Below are positions 56,787 through 64,000 of a DNA stretch of 64,000 bases, in pieces; within the stretch, counting starts at the first letter, position 1, and every line of letters starts with the position of its first letter. A program made the translations under genes and the position numbers. Source of the stretch: Candidatus Xenolissoclinum pacificiensis L6 (GTDB lineage: Bacteria; Pseudomonadota; Alphaproteobacteria; Rickettsiales; Anaplasmataceae); NCBI GenBank assembly GCA_000512675.1, contig AXCJ01000001.1, positions 1 through 64,000 on the forward strand, written 5' to 3'. Under the pieces are notes generated by a model. The model was given only the letters and a program-made list of their open reading frames with translations, made no database searches and had not been told where the DNA came from.

Positions 56787-57917
56787 GTGCTCCTCTTAAA
56801 ATATAATATAGGTTATAATATAAACTGTAATCTTTTATCTATAAACACTAAATGCAAGATTTTTTATAATACACAATACTTAACATCTCGACAAAAGCAA
56901 AAAATTTGACTGTTATAAGCCATCTTCATGACAACAACAATATTTCAAGCGCACTACAATCATTGATAACTGAAGGACAAAACTCTATAACTGAATATTT
57001 TCTCAAATTTTTCCTCATAATCATATTATTACCCAACAAAAGATGTATTATTAATATAACTATTCAACCCGCTTATCTACGGTGTAGTTTAATTCAGGAT
57101 TTACTTTGATTCGCAACCGCAAAATTATGTAAAACTAGACATTTAGGTTTTTCAGAACTATGATTCTTCTTATATGCTACACATTCCGAATATGCCGGGA
57201 AATATAAGTCCTGGATTTCTAATAAGACATCAGGCATCTTTATAACAATATCCATACCTAAGCATTTCTTTGTGGATTGCATCCAACTGCAAGGACAGAT
57301 CTTGCAGTTCTCTCTCATTATCAGGACATATTTCATCCTACTGAATTTGTACTTCGGTTATTATTTCATTTATAACATTGATTATAAATTTTCTATCTAC
57401 AGAGCTCTTATACTTTAAAAAATATCCTGTTTTTAAATCTTCTAATAAGGCATCTAAATCGTTTTTAACTCCTTCGCATGTCGAATCAGAGTTACTATAT
57501 AACTTTTTAGAGATTCATGAAGATATCTACCAAGCATACTACAATCATTTGAAGACACTAAATTATATTCCAATCAACATCTTTTCCATAAGGTTTAGGA
57601 CTTCTCAATCAAAGATCCCGAAAAAAAAGGCTTCTCGTATATCCAGACACTACTTGTCAAGCATACTCTCCCGAACATCTATAATGTCGTAATAACCCAA
57701 ATTTTTTTGTAACCCTTCGTAGGGCATCTCGCATGCTCATTGCATGACTGTTAGCAAAGAAGCCGTTATGCACAATGATTCACAAAACCACTTTGTACAT
57801 TTTATAGCAGTATTCACATTCGTTATCGATGTATCATCAGCAAACTTTTCGGTATTACCGAACAACTATAGATAAAAAAACAACTTAAGACAATCTTGAT
57901 ATAAAAAAATTATAAGA
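56787..57917. other. Spacer with possible unrecognised gene debris
   Basis: 1.1 kb upstream of plsC. On the minus strand between about 57240 and 57500 a frame reads GVKNDLDALLEDLKTGYFLK, then NVINEIITEVQIQ, a stop, and ELQDLSLQLDAIHKEM, which looks like a decayed helical protein, not random sequence; no family is recognised. The plus-strand frame at 57378-57692 overlaps it and is probably its shadow. Nothing else is seen. Confidence 0.35.
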
Positions 57918-58142
57918 TACGAGATAATCATTCTTATGGATTTACTATATCGTTTAGTTTTTCTATTAAACGAGTAAGATAATGGCAAATGAGAGAATTT
58001 TTATATTCTACCAAGAGGTTTCAGATTTTGTAATATAATGAACGTTAGATACTGTATAACACTTATAAACTCCGTAATCTGTACGCAAACATTTTATCCG
58101 ATATACTTTCTGTAGTCTGAATGCCAATTTACTATAGGTATA
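57918..58142 (-). pseudogene. IS1-family transposase, C-terminal fragment
   Basis: Near copy of 3568-3755, with about 50 bp more. The minus strand, with frame changes, reads KLAFRLQKVYRIKCLRTDYG, HYITKSETS, then SLICHYLTRLIEKL. These match the IS1-type C terminus (Y-x-TD-xY, KxET, VE-xNS-xRHYLARL-xRKT). The 5' portion of the element is absent, replaced by RhuM sequence starting at 58187. Confidence 0.65.
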
Positions 58143-58186
58143 CTTTTAAAATCTATCGGTTTAAATGGTTAAAAGAAAATTTTTTC

Positions 58187-58558
58187 ATGTACTCAACCGC
58201 TGACTGGAAGTTGAATATCGAGGTTAATACGGATGCAGAAAATGAAACGGTTTGGTTAAACCAACAACAAATCAAAGGGCTATTTCAAAGTTCTCTAAGC
58301 AATATATCAGAGCATATATCCAGTATATATGAATCGGGAGAATTGGCTCCACCTGAGACTACTCGGAATTTGCGAAATGTCTCTAATCAACCCGTTAAAT
58401 ACTATAATATTGATATGATAATATATCTCTGCATGTGAAAAATATCATAGATGAAAAGGAATTAGAGATATCAGTTATCGAGGAATACTCGATAACTGCC
58501 TCTGATGGAAAGTTGTATAAAAAAATTGATATAAATATCTATGCCTGATAGCATATAT
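58187..58558 (+). pseudogene. Two RhuM-family fragments joined out of frame
   Basis: Frame 1 (58187-58438) encodes NIEVNTDAENETVWLNQQQI, GLFQSSLSNISEHISSIYES, and YYNIDMIIYL, the N-terminal DNA-binding-like part of the RhuM (Fic-associated virulence protein) family, with its WLTQxQxAELF, NISKHIxNI and YYNLDMII landmarks. Shifted frame (58432-58558) gives HVKNIIDEKELEISVIEEYS then ITASDGKLYKK, which covers the same domain region again (HIKNIFEEGELxxxSV, TAxDGKxYxV). Thus two different RhuM copies have been fused by deletion. RhuM proteins are common in mobile islands; none of this is functional. Confidence 0.65.
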
Positions 58559-58679
58559 AACGCACCCTCAACTAATTATACACAAGGTTAAAACTAAAAT
58601 TTAGCTTATTAATTTCTAGCTTTCATGGACAGTAGGAATTATTAGATGGAAGGTTGAAGATATATGGCAGATTTCAAGA

Positions 58680-59031
58680 CAATGCCCAAATAACAGCATT
58701 CACATAACATCCAGGATAGAAAATCTTCTCATCCTTTGTAACATCTCTTTTAACCCTATCAAGAGTGGTTGGTTTTCTACCTACTGCATTTCAATGACCA
58801 GTGATCCTCAAACCCCGCATAACTTTTCTCGTCTCCATCCTGCAAGCATAATTCATACTTTTTACTAAGATGCCTAGCTCCCACTAAAATTTTATTTATG
58901 ATTTCATCCAAATCTTTTTTGTTTCATTACTATCTTTTTCAATCAAAAAAGTAGCATCATATCTGCCAACTTGACCTTGATATATAGATTTTTCAAATAA
59001 ATATGGAAAAGCTAATCTAACATTAAACAGC
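58680..59031 (-). pseudogene. Phage-like DUF2815 (ssDNA-binding) gene relic
   Basis: Minus strand in three frames: NVRLAFPYLFEKSIYQGQVG then RYDATFLIEKDSNETKK, shift, DLDEIINKILVGARHL then CLQDGDEKSYAGFEDHWSLK, shift, RKPTTLDRVKRDVTKDEKIF and YPGCYVNAVIWAL. The order (RLSYPHLFEPKxFxGQ, ATFLIPK, LRDGDE-YAGHW, PxxVDR, DEFYSGCYVRASI) matches DUF2815 proteins, which are phage single-strand DNA-binding-like proteins. Two frameshifts in A-rich tracts inactivate it. It suggests that a phage or integrative element once occupied this locus. Confidence 0.55.
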
Positions 59032-59119
59032 TTAACTCAGCCGTTTACAATTTTACAATAAGGTTTCATTTTAGTGTTTAGTTTCTATCAACAAGCTAAG
59101 CATAGAGGATCATAGGAAA

Positions 59120-59450
59120 AGATGATGAAAGATCTTGTGCAAAGCAGTCGAGTAAATATGTTATATACGCCAGGATCCAAGCCACATTCTGATAGATTAA
59201 CAAAGTGCAAAAACAAACAGGTACAGCACATGAGTGAAGAATTGATGGAAAAAAAGGTTAAAGGTCATATTGTAGATAGGCATATTTTACATGTTAGTGT
59301 TCATGCTACGAATATGCATAATACTATAAGGATGTAATGTATTGCAAGAAGCACAAATAAAATACCCTGGATGCTGGATACAACTTATCATGATTGCTCA
59401 TTCTATGACTCTGCTTTCTAAATTAAAATAACTATGAAGACAGATAATAA
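59120..59450 (+). pseudogene. Internally deleted IS5-family (IS427-type) transposase
   Basis: Plus strand, with frame changes: VKGHIVDRHILHVSVHATNM then HNTI, a LQEAQIKYP-type stretch, DAGYN, and then, after a deletion of the catalytic C-terminal block, IMIAHSMTLLSKLK before a stop. The last part is nearly identical in DNA to the relic at 14258. Not functional. Confidence 0.6.
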
Positions 59451-59491
59451 TCACATTCTGAGTTTGATTGTCATCACCAGTATATGATACA

Positions 59492-59876
59492 ATGTCTACA
59501 AATCACTTTCCAATAATGTACAGACATTCATTATCAGAAGAAATATGGCGAACAATCAAACAACAAATACCAGGAGATAAAGGGAAAGTTGGCAGACCAG
59601 CAATAGATAATCGGTTATTCATAGATGCAGTGTTATGGATACTATATACCGGTTCCTCATGGAGGAAATTACCAGCAGAGCTAGGATATTGGAAGCATGT
59701 TCATAGACGATTCTGCCGATGGAGAGATAAAGGTAGGTGGGAAATTGTCCTAGATATCTTATTACAAAATGATCAATATTCATGGATGATCTCTAATAAA
59801 AATCAGGAGTGGCCATGGATGAGAATGATATGTAGTAATGCTCCCCTCATAAAAACCATACCTAGGATTTACAGAA
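59492..59876 (+). pseudogene. IS5-family transposase, N-terminal half (DUF4096)
   Basis: A well-preserved start: MYRHSLSEEIWRTIKQQIPG, KVGRPAIDNRLFIDAVLWIL, YTGSSWRKLPAELGYWKHVH, RRFCRWRDKGRWEIVLDILL. This is the DUF4096 domain of IS5 (IS427-type) transposases. After about residue 110 the family sequence stops, with no catalytic DDE part, and the frame runs on to 59890. The fragment ends almost exactly at the 3' end of pdhA (59879). Confidence 0.7.
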
Positions 59877-59878
59877 CA

Positions 59879-60859
59879 TTAGGACGATAAATAAATATCA
59901 GTAAACAGCTCCTCCTCCCCTGGAAGTTCATCTGATAATGCAAAATCCACCGCTTCTTGCACGATCTTCTTTACTCTCTTCGTGATTCCTAACAATTCCT
60001 CTTCTCTCGATGGATCTTCAGCTAAAATATTACTCTTCAAACCTTCAATACAATCAAAATTGTTCTTGATATAATCCACTTCTTCCTTTGAACGATACTT
60101 GGCAGGATCAGATACAGAGTGCCCTTTGTACCTGTTAGTTTTCATTTCGAGAATGATTGGTCCATTCTTTAAGCAATATTTTCGTGCAGCAGTAACATAA
60201 TTTATTATTTCAAGCACATCCATTCCATTCACTTCATAACCAGGTATCTCAAAAGATCTACCGCGAATATACAAATCTTCACTACTTGAAACTCTAGAAA
60301 TCGCTGTCCCCATACCGTACTTGTTATTTTCTATAATGTATACAACAGGAAGATTCCATATCTTAGCCATATTAAAAGATTCATATATTTGCCCCTGATT
60401 CATTGCCCCATCACCACAACAAGTAAAAGAGACACCATCCAGACCTTGATACTGATTAGAAAAAGCAAGACCTGTCCCTAATGGACCAGTAGCACCCACT
60501 ATACCATGTCCTCCGAAAAAATTTGCAGATCTATTAAACATGTGCATAGACCCTCCTTTCCCCTTTGAAACACCATGCTTACGACCTAATAATTCAGCCA
60601 TTACATACTTAGGATCCGTACCATATACTAACATAAACCCATGTATCCTATAAGTGCTAATTGCTTTATCATGCTCCGATGAACAGTATTTTAAAGCACA
60701 AGCTATCGCCTCTTGTCCATTATATAAATGACAGAACCCGCCAACGTTCCGTTGTTGATACTGTTTTGCAGTGTGATCTTCAAAAATCCTTATCAAAATC
60801 ATCTGCTCTAAAATCATCACCCTATCTTCCAGTGATACCTTTTGGGGAACTACTTTCAT
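59879..60859 (-). CDS. pdhA: Pyruvate dehydrogenase E1 component, alpha subunit
   Basis: 326 aa. With PdhB it decarboxylates pyruvate in the PDH complex. The thiamine diphosphate site is intact: GGHGIVGATGPLGTGLAFSN, CCGDGAMNQGQIYESFNMAK with the GDG...NN motif ending IENNKYGMGTA, and the regulatory-loop region TNRYKGHSVSDPAKYRSKEE. Residues EEVDYI and GEEELFTDI are the usual C-terminal parts. Size fits the alphaproteobacterial E1 alpha. pdhB is not adjacent. The gene ends with two extra serines, right where an IS fragment begins, so the very C terminus may have been set by that insertion. Confidence 0.95.
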   Translation of the reverse strand: MKVVPQKVSLEDRVMILEQMILIRIFEDHTAKQYQQRNVGGFCHLYNGQEAIACALKYCSSEHDKAISTYRIHGFMLVYGTDPKYVMAELLGRKHGVSKGKGGSMHMFNRSANFFGGHGIVGATGPLGTGLAFSNQYQGLDGVSFTCCGDGAMNQGQIYESFNMAKIWNLPVVYIIENNKYGMGTAISRVSSSEDLYIRGRSFEIPGYEVNGMDVLEIINYVTAARKYCLKNGPIILEMKTNRYKGHSVSDPAKYRSKEEVDYIKNNFDCIEGLKSNILAEDPSREEELLGITKRVKKIVQEAVDFALSDELPGEEELFTDIYLSS

Positions 60860-61321
60860 ATCTTAAACACTTAAACCGATATACATTAATACAGATTGTA
60901 CATAGAAATATACACAAATGATTAACCTGAAAATTATACAGTTAATTGTCAAACTTTTCTTCAAATACGTCAAGAATATTTTCTTACACCCATATAATAT
61001 ATTATACACCAACTTCACCAAAGCATTCCTCTTCAAACAACCATTATCAGCAACTAACTACTTGCTGACCAATTTTTTGCAAATCACTCAATATCACACC
61101 CTATATCTCAATTATATATACCTCACAAATAAATATGCATTAATTAATATAAACACTGTAGACACTATACCTGTTAATAAACTATTGTTGTTATACATAC
61201 AAATTGCCTACACATATATTTAGATTGTAAAAATCATAAATAACTTGTTGTATTGTCCCAAAATTTTAAGTAGATTAAAGTTTGTTGTACCTTATCATAG
61301 CTTTCGATCTTGCAATAAACC
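60860..61321. other. Divergent spacer between pdhA and proS
   Basis: 460 bp, extremely AT-rich. A 101-codon plus-strand frame at 60918-61223 has a random-looking composition. It must contain both promoters; no operator was recognised. Confidence 0.35.
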
Positions 61322-62635
61322 ATGAAATTATCAAATTTTTACCTACCTCTCCTCAAGGATGTCACAGAACAAAATACCCTTGTATCTCACAAATTAACTT
61401 TACGGGCAGGAATGGTAAGAAGCATAGCATCAGGATTATATGCATGGCTTCCAATGGGACAAAGGGTCATTAATAACATCACCCAGATTATTAATCAAGA
61501 AATGGCATCAATACATTCTCATGAAACCTGTATGCCTATTATACAACCGCTAGAATTATGGAATACTTCAAACAGATTTGAATCGTATGGCAAAGAGATT
61601 GTCAAAATACAAGATAGACGAAATAGTAATCTCTTATTTGCACCTACGCATGAAGAAATATTCACCGTCATTACCAAAAATGATCTTAAAAGCTATAAGC
61701 AATTACCATTATTTCTACACCAAATAAGTTGTAAGTTCAGAGATGAAATACGGCCACGATTCGGTATAATGAGAAGCAGAGAGTTTATCATGAAAGATGG
61801 TTATAGTTTTGATATAAATGAAAAAAAGTCAATTGAATCATACTATGTCATGATGAAATCTTATTTCTCCATATTTAAAAAAATAGGAATTGATATAATT
61901 ATCGCAGAATCACGTAGCGGACCAATTGGTGGTTCTATGAGTCACGAGTTTTTAGTCAAAATACCAGATAACAAGCTTGTTGGTGATGCAATATACTATG
62001 AAAAACAATTATTAGATAAGATCCAGGAATTAAACAATTCATCAAATATCCAGGACATGATCACAATACAAAAGTATTACTCTGCAATCGAAGAAATCTA
62101 CCAAGAACAACCTCCAATGCAATACTTACCCATACAAAAATGTCATGGGATTGAAGTGGGACATATATTTCACTTTGGTGATAAATACACCAAATGTTTT
62201 AACGCAACCGTCAAAAATTCTCAGGGGCAGGATATATATCCTTATATGGGGTCGTACGGTATTGGAGTCTCTAGATTGGTAGCTGCAATAATCGAGGTTC
62301 ATCACGATGAAAAAGGAATAAAATGGCCGTATCATATCGCTCCTTTCAAAGCTATTATACTCGTACTACATAAAGAAGCGTATGATATTGCTCAGAAAAT
62401 ATACAATTCTACAAACGTGATAGATGATATTTTATTGGATGATACACAAGATACCAACGGTACAAAATTTGCTCGTGCAGACCTAATAGGGATACCTATT
62501 CAATTGCTTATCGGCAAAAATACCATACAAAATAATAAAGTAGAGATTCGTACCAGATCATCAGGTAAAATCACAGAATTGCATATAGATGATGTGATAC
62601 ATATATTGAATTCAGATATTAAAAAATTATTATAA
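61322..62635 (+). CDS. proS: Prolyl-tRNA synthetase (short, no editing domain)
   Basis: 437 aa class II synthetase. Motif 1 region: RAGMVRSIASGLYAWLPMGQ; motif 2: FLHQISCKFRDEIRPRFGIM followed by RSREFIMKDGYSFD; motif 3: YGIGVSRLVAAIIE. The C-terminal anticodon domain contains LIGIPIQLLIGKN and KVEIRTRSS. It is the short alphaproteobacterial form in which the INS editing domain is absent (E. coli ProS is 572 aa), as expected in Rickettsiales, where a separate YbaK/ProXp-type protein may correct errors. The start ATG is at 61322; a downstream IS fragment begins about 100 bp after the stop. Confidence 0.96.
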   Translation: MKLSNFYLPLLKDVTEQNTLVSHKLTLRAGMVRSIASGLYAWLPMGQRVINNITQIINQEMASIHSHETCMPIIQPLELWNTSNRFESYGKEIVKIQDRRNSNLLFAPTHEEIFTVITKNDLKSYKQLPLFLHQISCKFRDEIRPRFGIMRSREFIMKDGYSFDINEKKSIESYYVMMKSYFSIFKKIGIDIIIAESRSGPIGGSMSHEFLVKIPDNKLVGDAIYYEKQLLDKIQELNNSSNIQDMITIQKYYSAIEEIYQEQPPMQYLPIQKCHGIEVGHIFHFGDKYTKCFNATVKNSQGQDIYPYMGSYGIGVSRLVAAIIEVHHDEKGIKWPYHIAPFKAIILVLHKEAYDIAQKIYNSTNVIDDILLDDTQDTNGTKFARADLIGIPIQLLIGKNTIQNNKVEIRTRSSGKITELHIDDVIHILNSDIKKLL

Positions 62636-62734
62636 TTCGTTTTATTTGAATCACCGCTAAGGAATCGTGCATTAACTCAACAAACACTTGACTTATATAT
62701 CATGATATCTTCCGTGGAAATATTATTAGTTGCA

Positions 62735-62851
62735 AAAGAATATAATACTCTTATCTCAGAAAACCTTATTAAGATTGACCATATTATTCATAATATCAAG
62801 ACTTTCAATATCATTGCTGGTATTGTTAATCTTAATCATGACTTCTAAATA
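62735..62851 (+). pseudogene. IS5-family (ISL2-like) transposase C-terminal scrap
   Basis: Frame KEYNTLISENLIKIDHIIHN then IKTFNIIAGIVNLNHDF ends with a stop just before 62851. It matches the ends of the relics at 17540-17857 and 35136-35460 (IKVEHVIxxxKTFNI). Immediately after the stop comes TAGACCTCCTGTGAAATTAC at 62853-62872, an IS end in the orientation opposite to that at 35136 relative to the coding scrap, so the junction joins parts of two elements. Confidence 0.55.
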
Positions 62852-62875
62852 ATAGACCTCCTGTGAAATTACCTG

Positions 62876-63157
62876 ATCTCTGACCCCAAGAATGCAATTA
62901 ATCATAAATATTCAAATTACATATGTTCGTAAAGTCACCTTTTTTATAAATTTAATCTCACAAGAAGCCTATTATCTGTTCATTGCGTTTTGATAACTAT
63001 TTCTTGTATCCATCTCTTCTTGAATATACATTTCAGTACAAGCTTATCAGTATAAACCTTTAAACTAAAAATATTTTCATCATTATATTCAAAATAATTT
63101 GATTTTATTTAATTAATAGTTTAATGTAAAAAAATACATATATTAAATATAAACGGT
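62876..63157. other. Spacer upstream of the last gene
   Basis: About 280 bp after the IS end; some of it may be further IS debris. It should contain the promoter of the coiled-coil protein gene. No clear ribosome-binding site or promoter is seen. Confidence 0.3.
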
Positions 63158-64000
63158 ATGAAAAAGACCATAAAAACCCAAAATTTTGATCCTAAACTTC
63201 AACAATCAAGAGATGAACAGGAAAAGAAGATGCAAAAAAGGATTAAAATAGAAGAGAAAATACAAGACACACTTAGAAGGGAAAAGAAAATACAAGACAA
63301 AATTAAACAAGTGGAACAGAACATACAAAAAAATCTTCAAATGGAACAGGATATTGCACTCGCAATCAAAAAAATAGAACAACATACTTTAAACCTATCA
63401 GAACCAACGCATGGGTCATCTCATAGAAAAAATATTGCTCCAAGATCTAGTAGATACACTTATGATACAAATCCGAATAGCTCTCAAAAAGGATATACTG
63501 GTTATAATCCAATAACTAAACAATCTTCTGATTTTGCAAGTTTTTCTGATTATATCAAATCTGTAGATGCCTATTATGCAGGAGAGTCTAAAGTTACACA
63601 TGCACAAGACGAATATAAGCATCAAAAAAACAATCTCAAACATGAACTTGTCAGTGCTATAGACAGAATATCAAGCGCAAACACTTACAGTAATGGGCAT
63701 GATCCCTCTTATTCCTTCAGCGATACTGTAAAAATCAACAATAAGGAGTATATACCCGTCAGAGATGATCCAGAAATATACTTCGACATTGTCAAGAGAT
63801 TTTCCAAGAAAATAGAAAATCTTGATACTCAACTTCAACATGTGATAAGAAAAATCGAAAAAAATGGTAATCAGAAGTATTTACCTTGGGTGAAACAAGA
63901 ACTACATGATGTTATATCAATGCAAAATTATTTTTCTGATCGAGAATATATGATAAATGGACACTTGCACTTATATTCTCCAAATAAACCTATACAACAG
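63158..64000 (+). CDS. Coiled-coil hypothetical protein, 3' end outside the window
   Basis: The frame is open from ATG 63158 to the last base (281 codons, ending exactly on a codon boundary), so the C terminus lies beyond the window. Residues 15-90 are strongly charged with heptad-like K/E/I/Q periodicity (KKIQDKIKQVEQNIQKNLQ) and should form a coiled coil. Residues about 95-150 are polar, Ser- and Tyr-rich (YDTNPNSSQKGYTGYNP); the visible rest is helical with no signal peptide or membrane segment. I do not recognise a family. Codon use resembles the neighbours. A polar, coiled-coil protein alone after IS debris is a common profile for secreted effectors in Rickettsiales, but that is inference. 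Confidence 0.7.
   Translation, partial: MKKTIKTQNFDPKLQQSRDEQEKKMQKRIKIEEKIQDTLRREKKIQDKIKQVEQNIQKNLQMEQDIALAIKKIEQHTLNLSEPTHGSSHRKNIAPRSSRYTYDTNPNSSQKGYTGYNPITKQSSDFASFSDYIKSVDAYYAGESKVTHAQDEYKHQKNNLKHELVSAIDRISSANTYSNGHDPSYSFSDTVKINNKEYIPVRDDPEIYFDIVKRFSKKIENLDTQLQHVIRKIEKNGNQKYLPWVKQELHDVISMQNYFSDREYMINGHLHLYSPNKPIQQ

Noticed and set aside
60918-61223. 101-codon plus-strand frame between pdhA and proS
   Set aside because: Extremely rich in Ile, Tyr, Leu and Asn as expected from AT-rich non-coding DNA, with no signal or motif.
1-64000. CRISPR array or rRNA operon
   Set aside because: No regularly spaced short repeats other than the coding tandem repeats at 53576-53947, and no rRNA-like conserved stretches were found.

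Overview
This AT-rich window looks like part of the chromosome of a reduced, host-associated alphaproteobacterium of the order Rickettsiales. The grounds are gene content: a short class II prolyl-tRNA synthetase without an editing insert, an NDUFAF5-type methyltransferase, PopZ-like and ExoD-family proteins, an Ehrlichia-style tandem-repeat protein, isolated single genes for zinc and iron transport, and long non-coding spacers full of decayed insertion sequences. De novo purine synthesis genes (purD, purF) recall Anaplasmataceae. An intact flhA implies a flagellar system somewhere in the genome, which the best-known Rickettsiaceae and Anaplasmataceae lack. No species is assigned.

Layout. 1-3.5 kb: an open-ended acidic hypothetical protein (minus), then a helical-domain/methyltransferase protein overlapping an RDD membrane protein. 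3.5-4.5 kb: a decayed IS1-family transposase. 4.5-6.9 kb: dnaJ-der (minus). 7.5-16.7 kb: scattered single genes (fbpC-type ATPase, priA, an alpha/beta hydrolase, znuB, folP, hpf) separated by 300-700 bp spacers. 16.7-17.9 kb: two IS5-family relics back to back. 17.9-31 kb: RND pump, bamD, the tight purD-gltX-glmS run, tatA (57 aa), dnaE. 31.3 kb: tRNA-Met(CAT), then flhA. 33.9-35.8 kb: nested IS relics. 35.8-38.5 kb: rplM-rpsI-slt. 39-42.9 kb: two TolC-like proteins, a PopZ-like protein and comF. 43-43.7 kb: another IS5 relic. 43.9-51.9 kb: a three-fold repeat protein resembling mitochondrial carriers, purF, a PAS-like protein, a methyltransferase, greA, dxr, exoD. 51.9-56.8 kb: metK, tandem-repeat protein, plsC. 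57-59.9 kb: a graveyard of mobile DNA (IS1, two RhuM fragments, a DUF2815-like phage gene, two IS5 pieces) ending exactly at pdhA. 61.3 kb to end: proS and an open-ended coiled-coil protein.

Housekeeping genes here serve translation (gltX, proS, rplM, rpsI, hpf, der, greA, tRNA), replication (dnaE, priA), envelope biogenesis (bamD, glmS, slt, plsC, tatA), cofactors and precursors (folP, dxr, metK, purD, purF) and pyruvate oxidation (pdhA). The most interesting non-housekeeping items are the carrier-like protein at 43950-45431, the tandem-repeat membrane protein at 53573-55318, and the two large unrecognised proteins cut by the window ends. Assignments come from reading translated motifs only; no database search was run.
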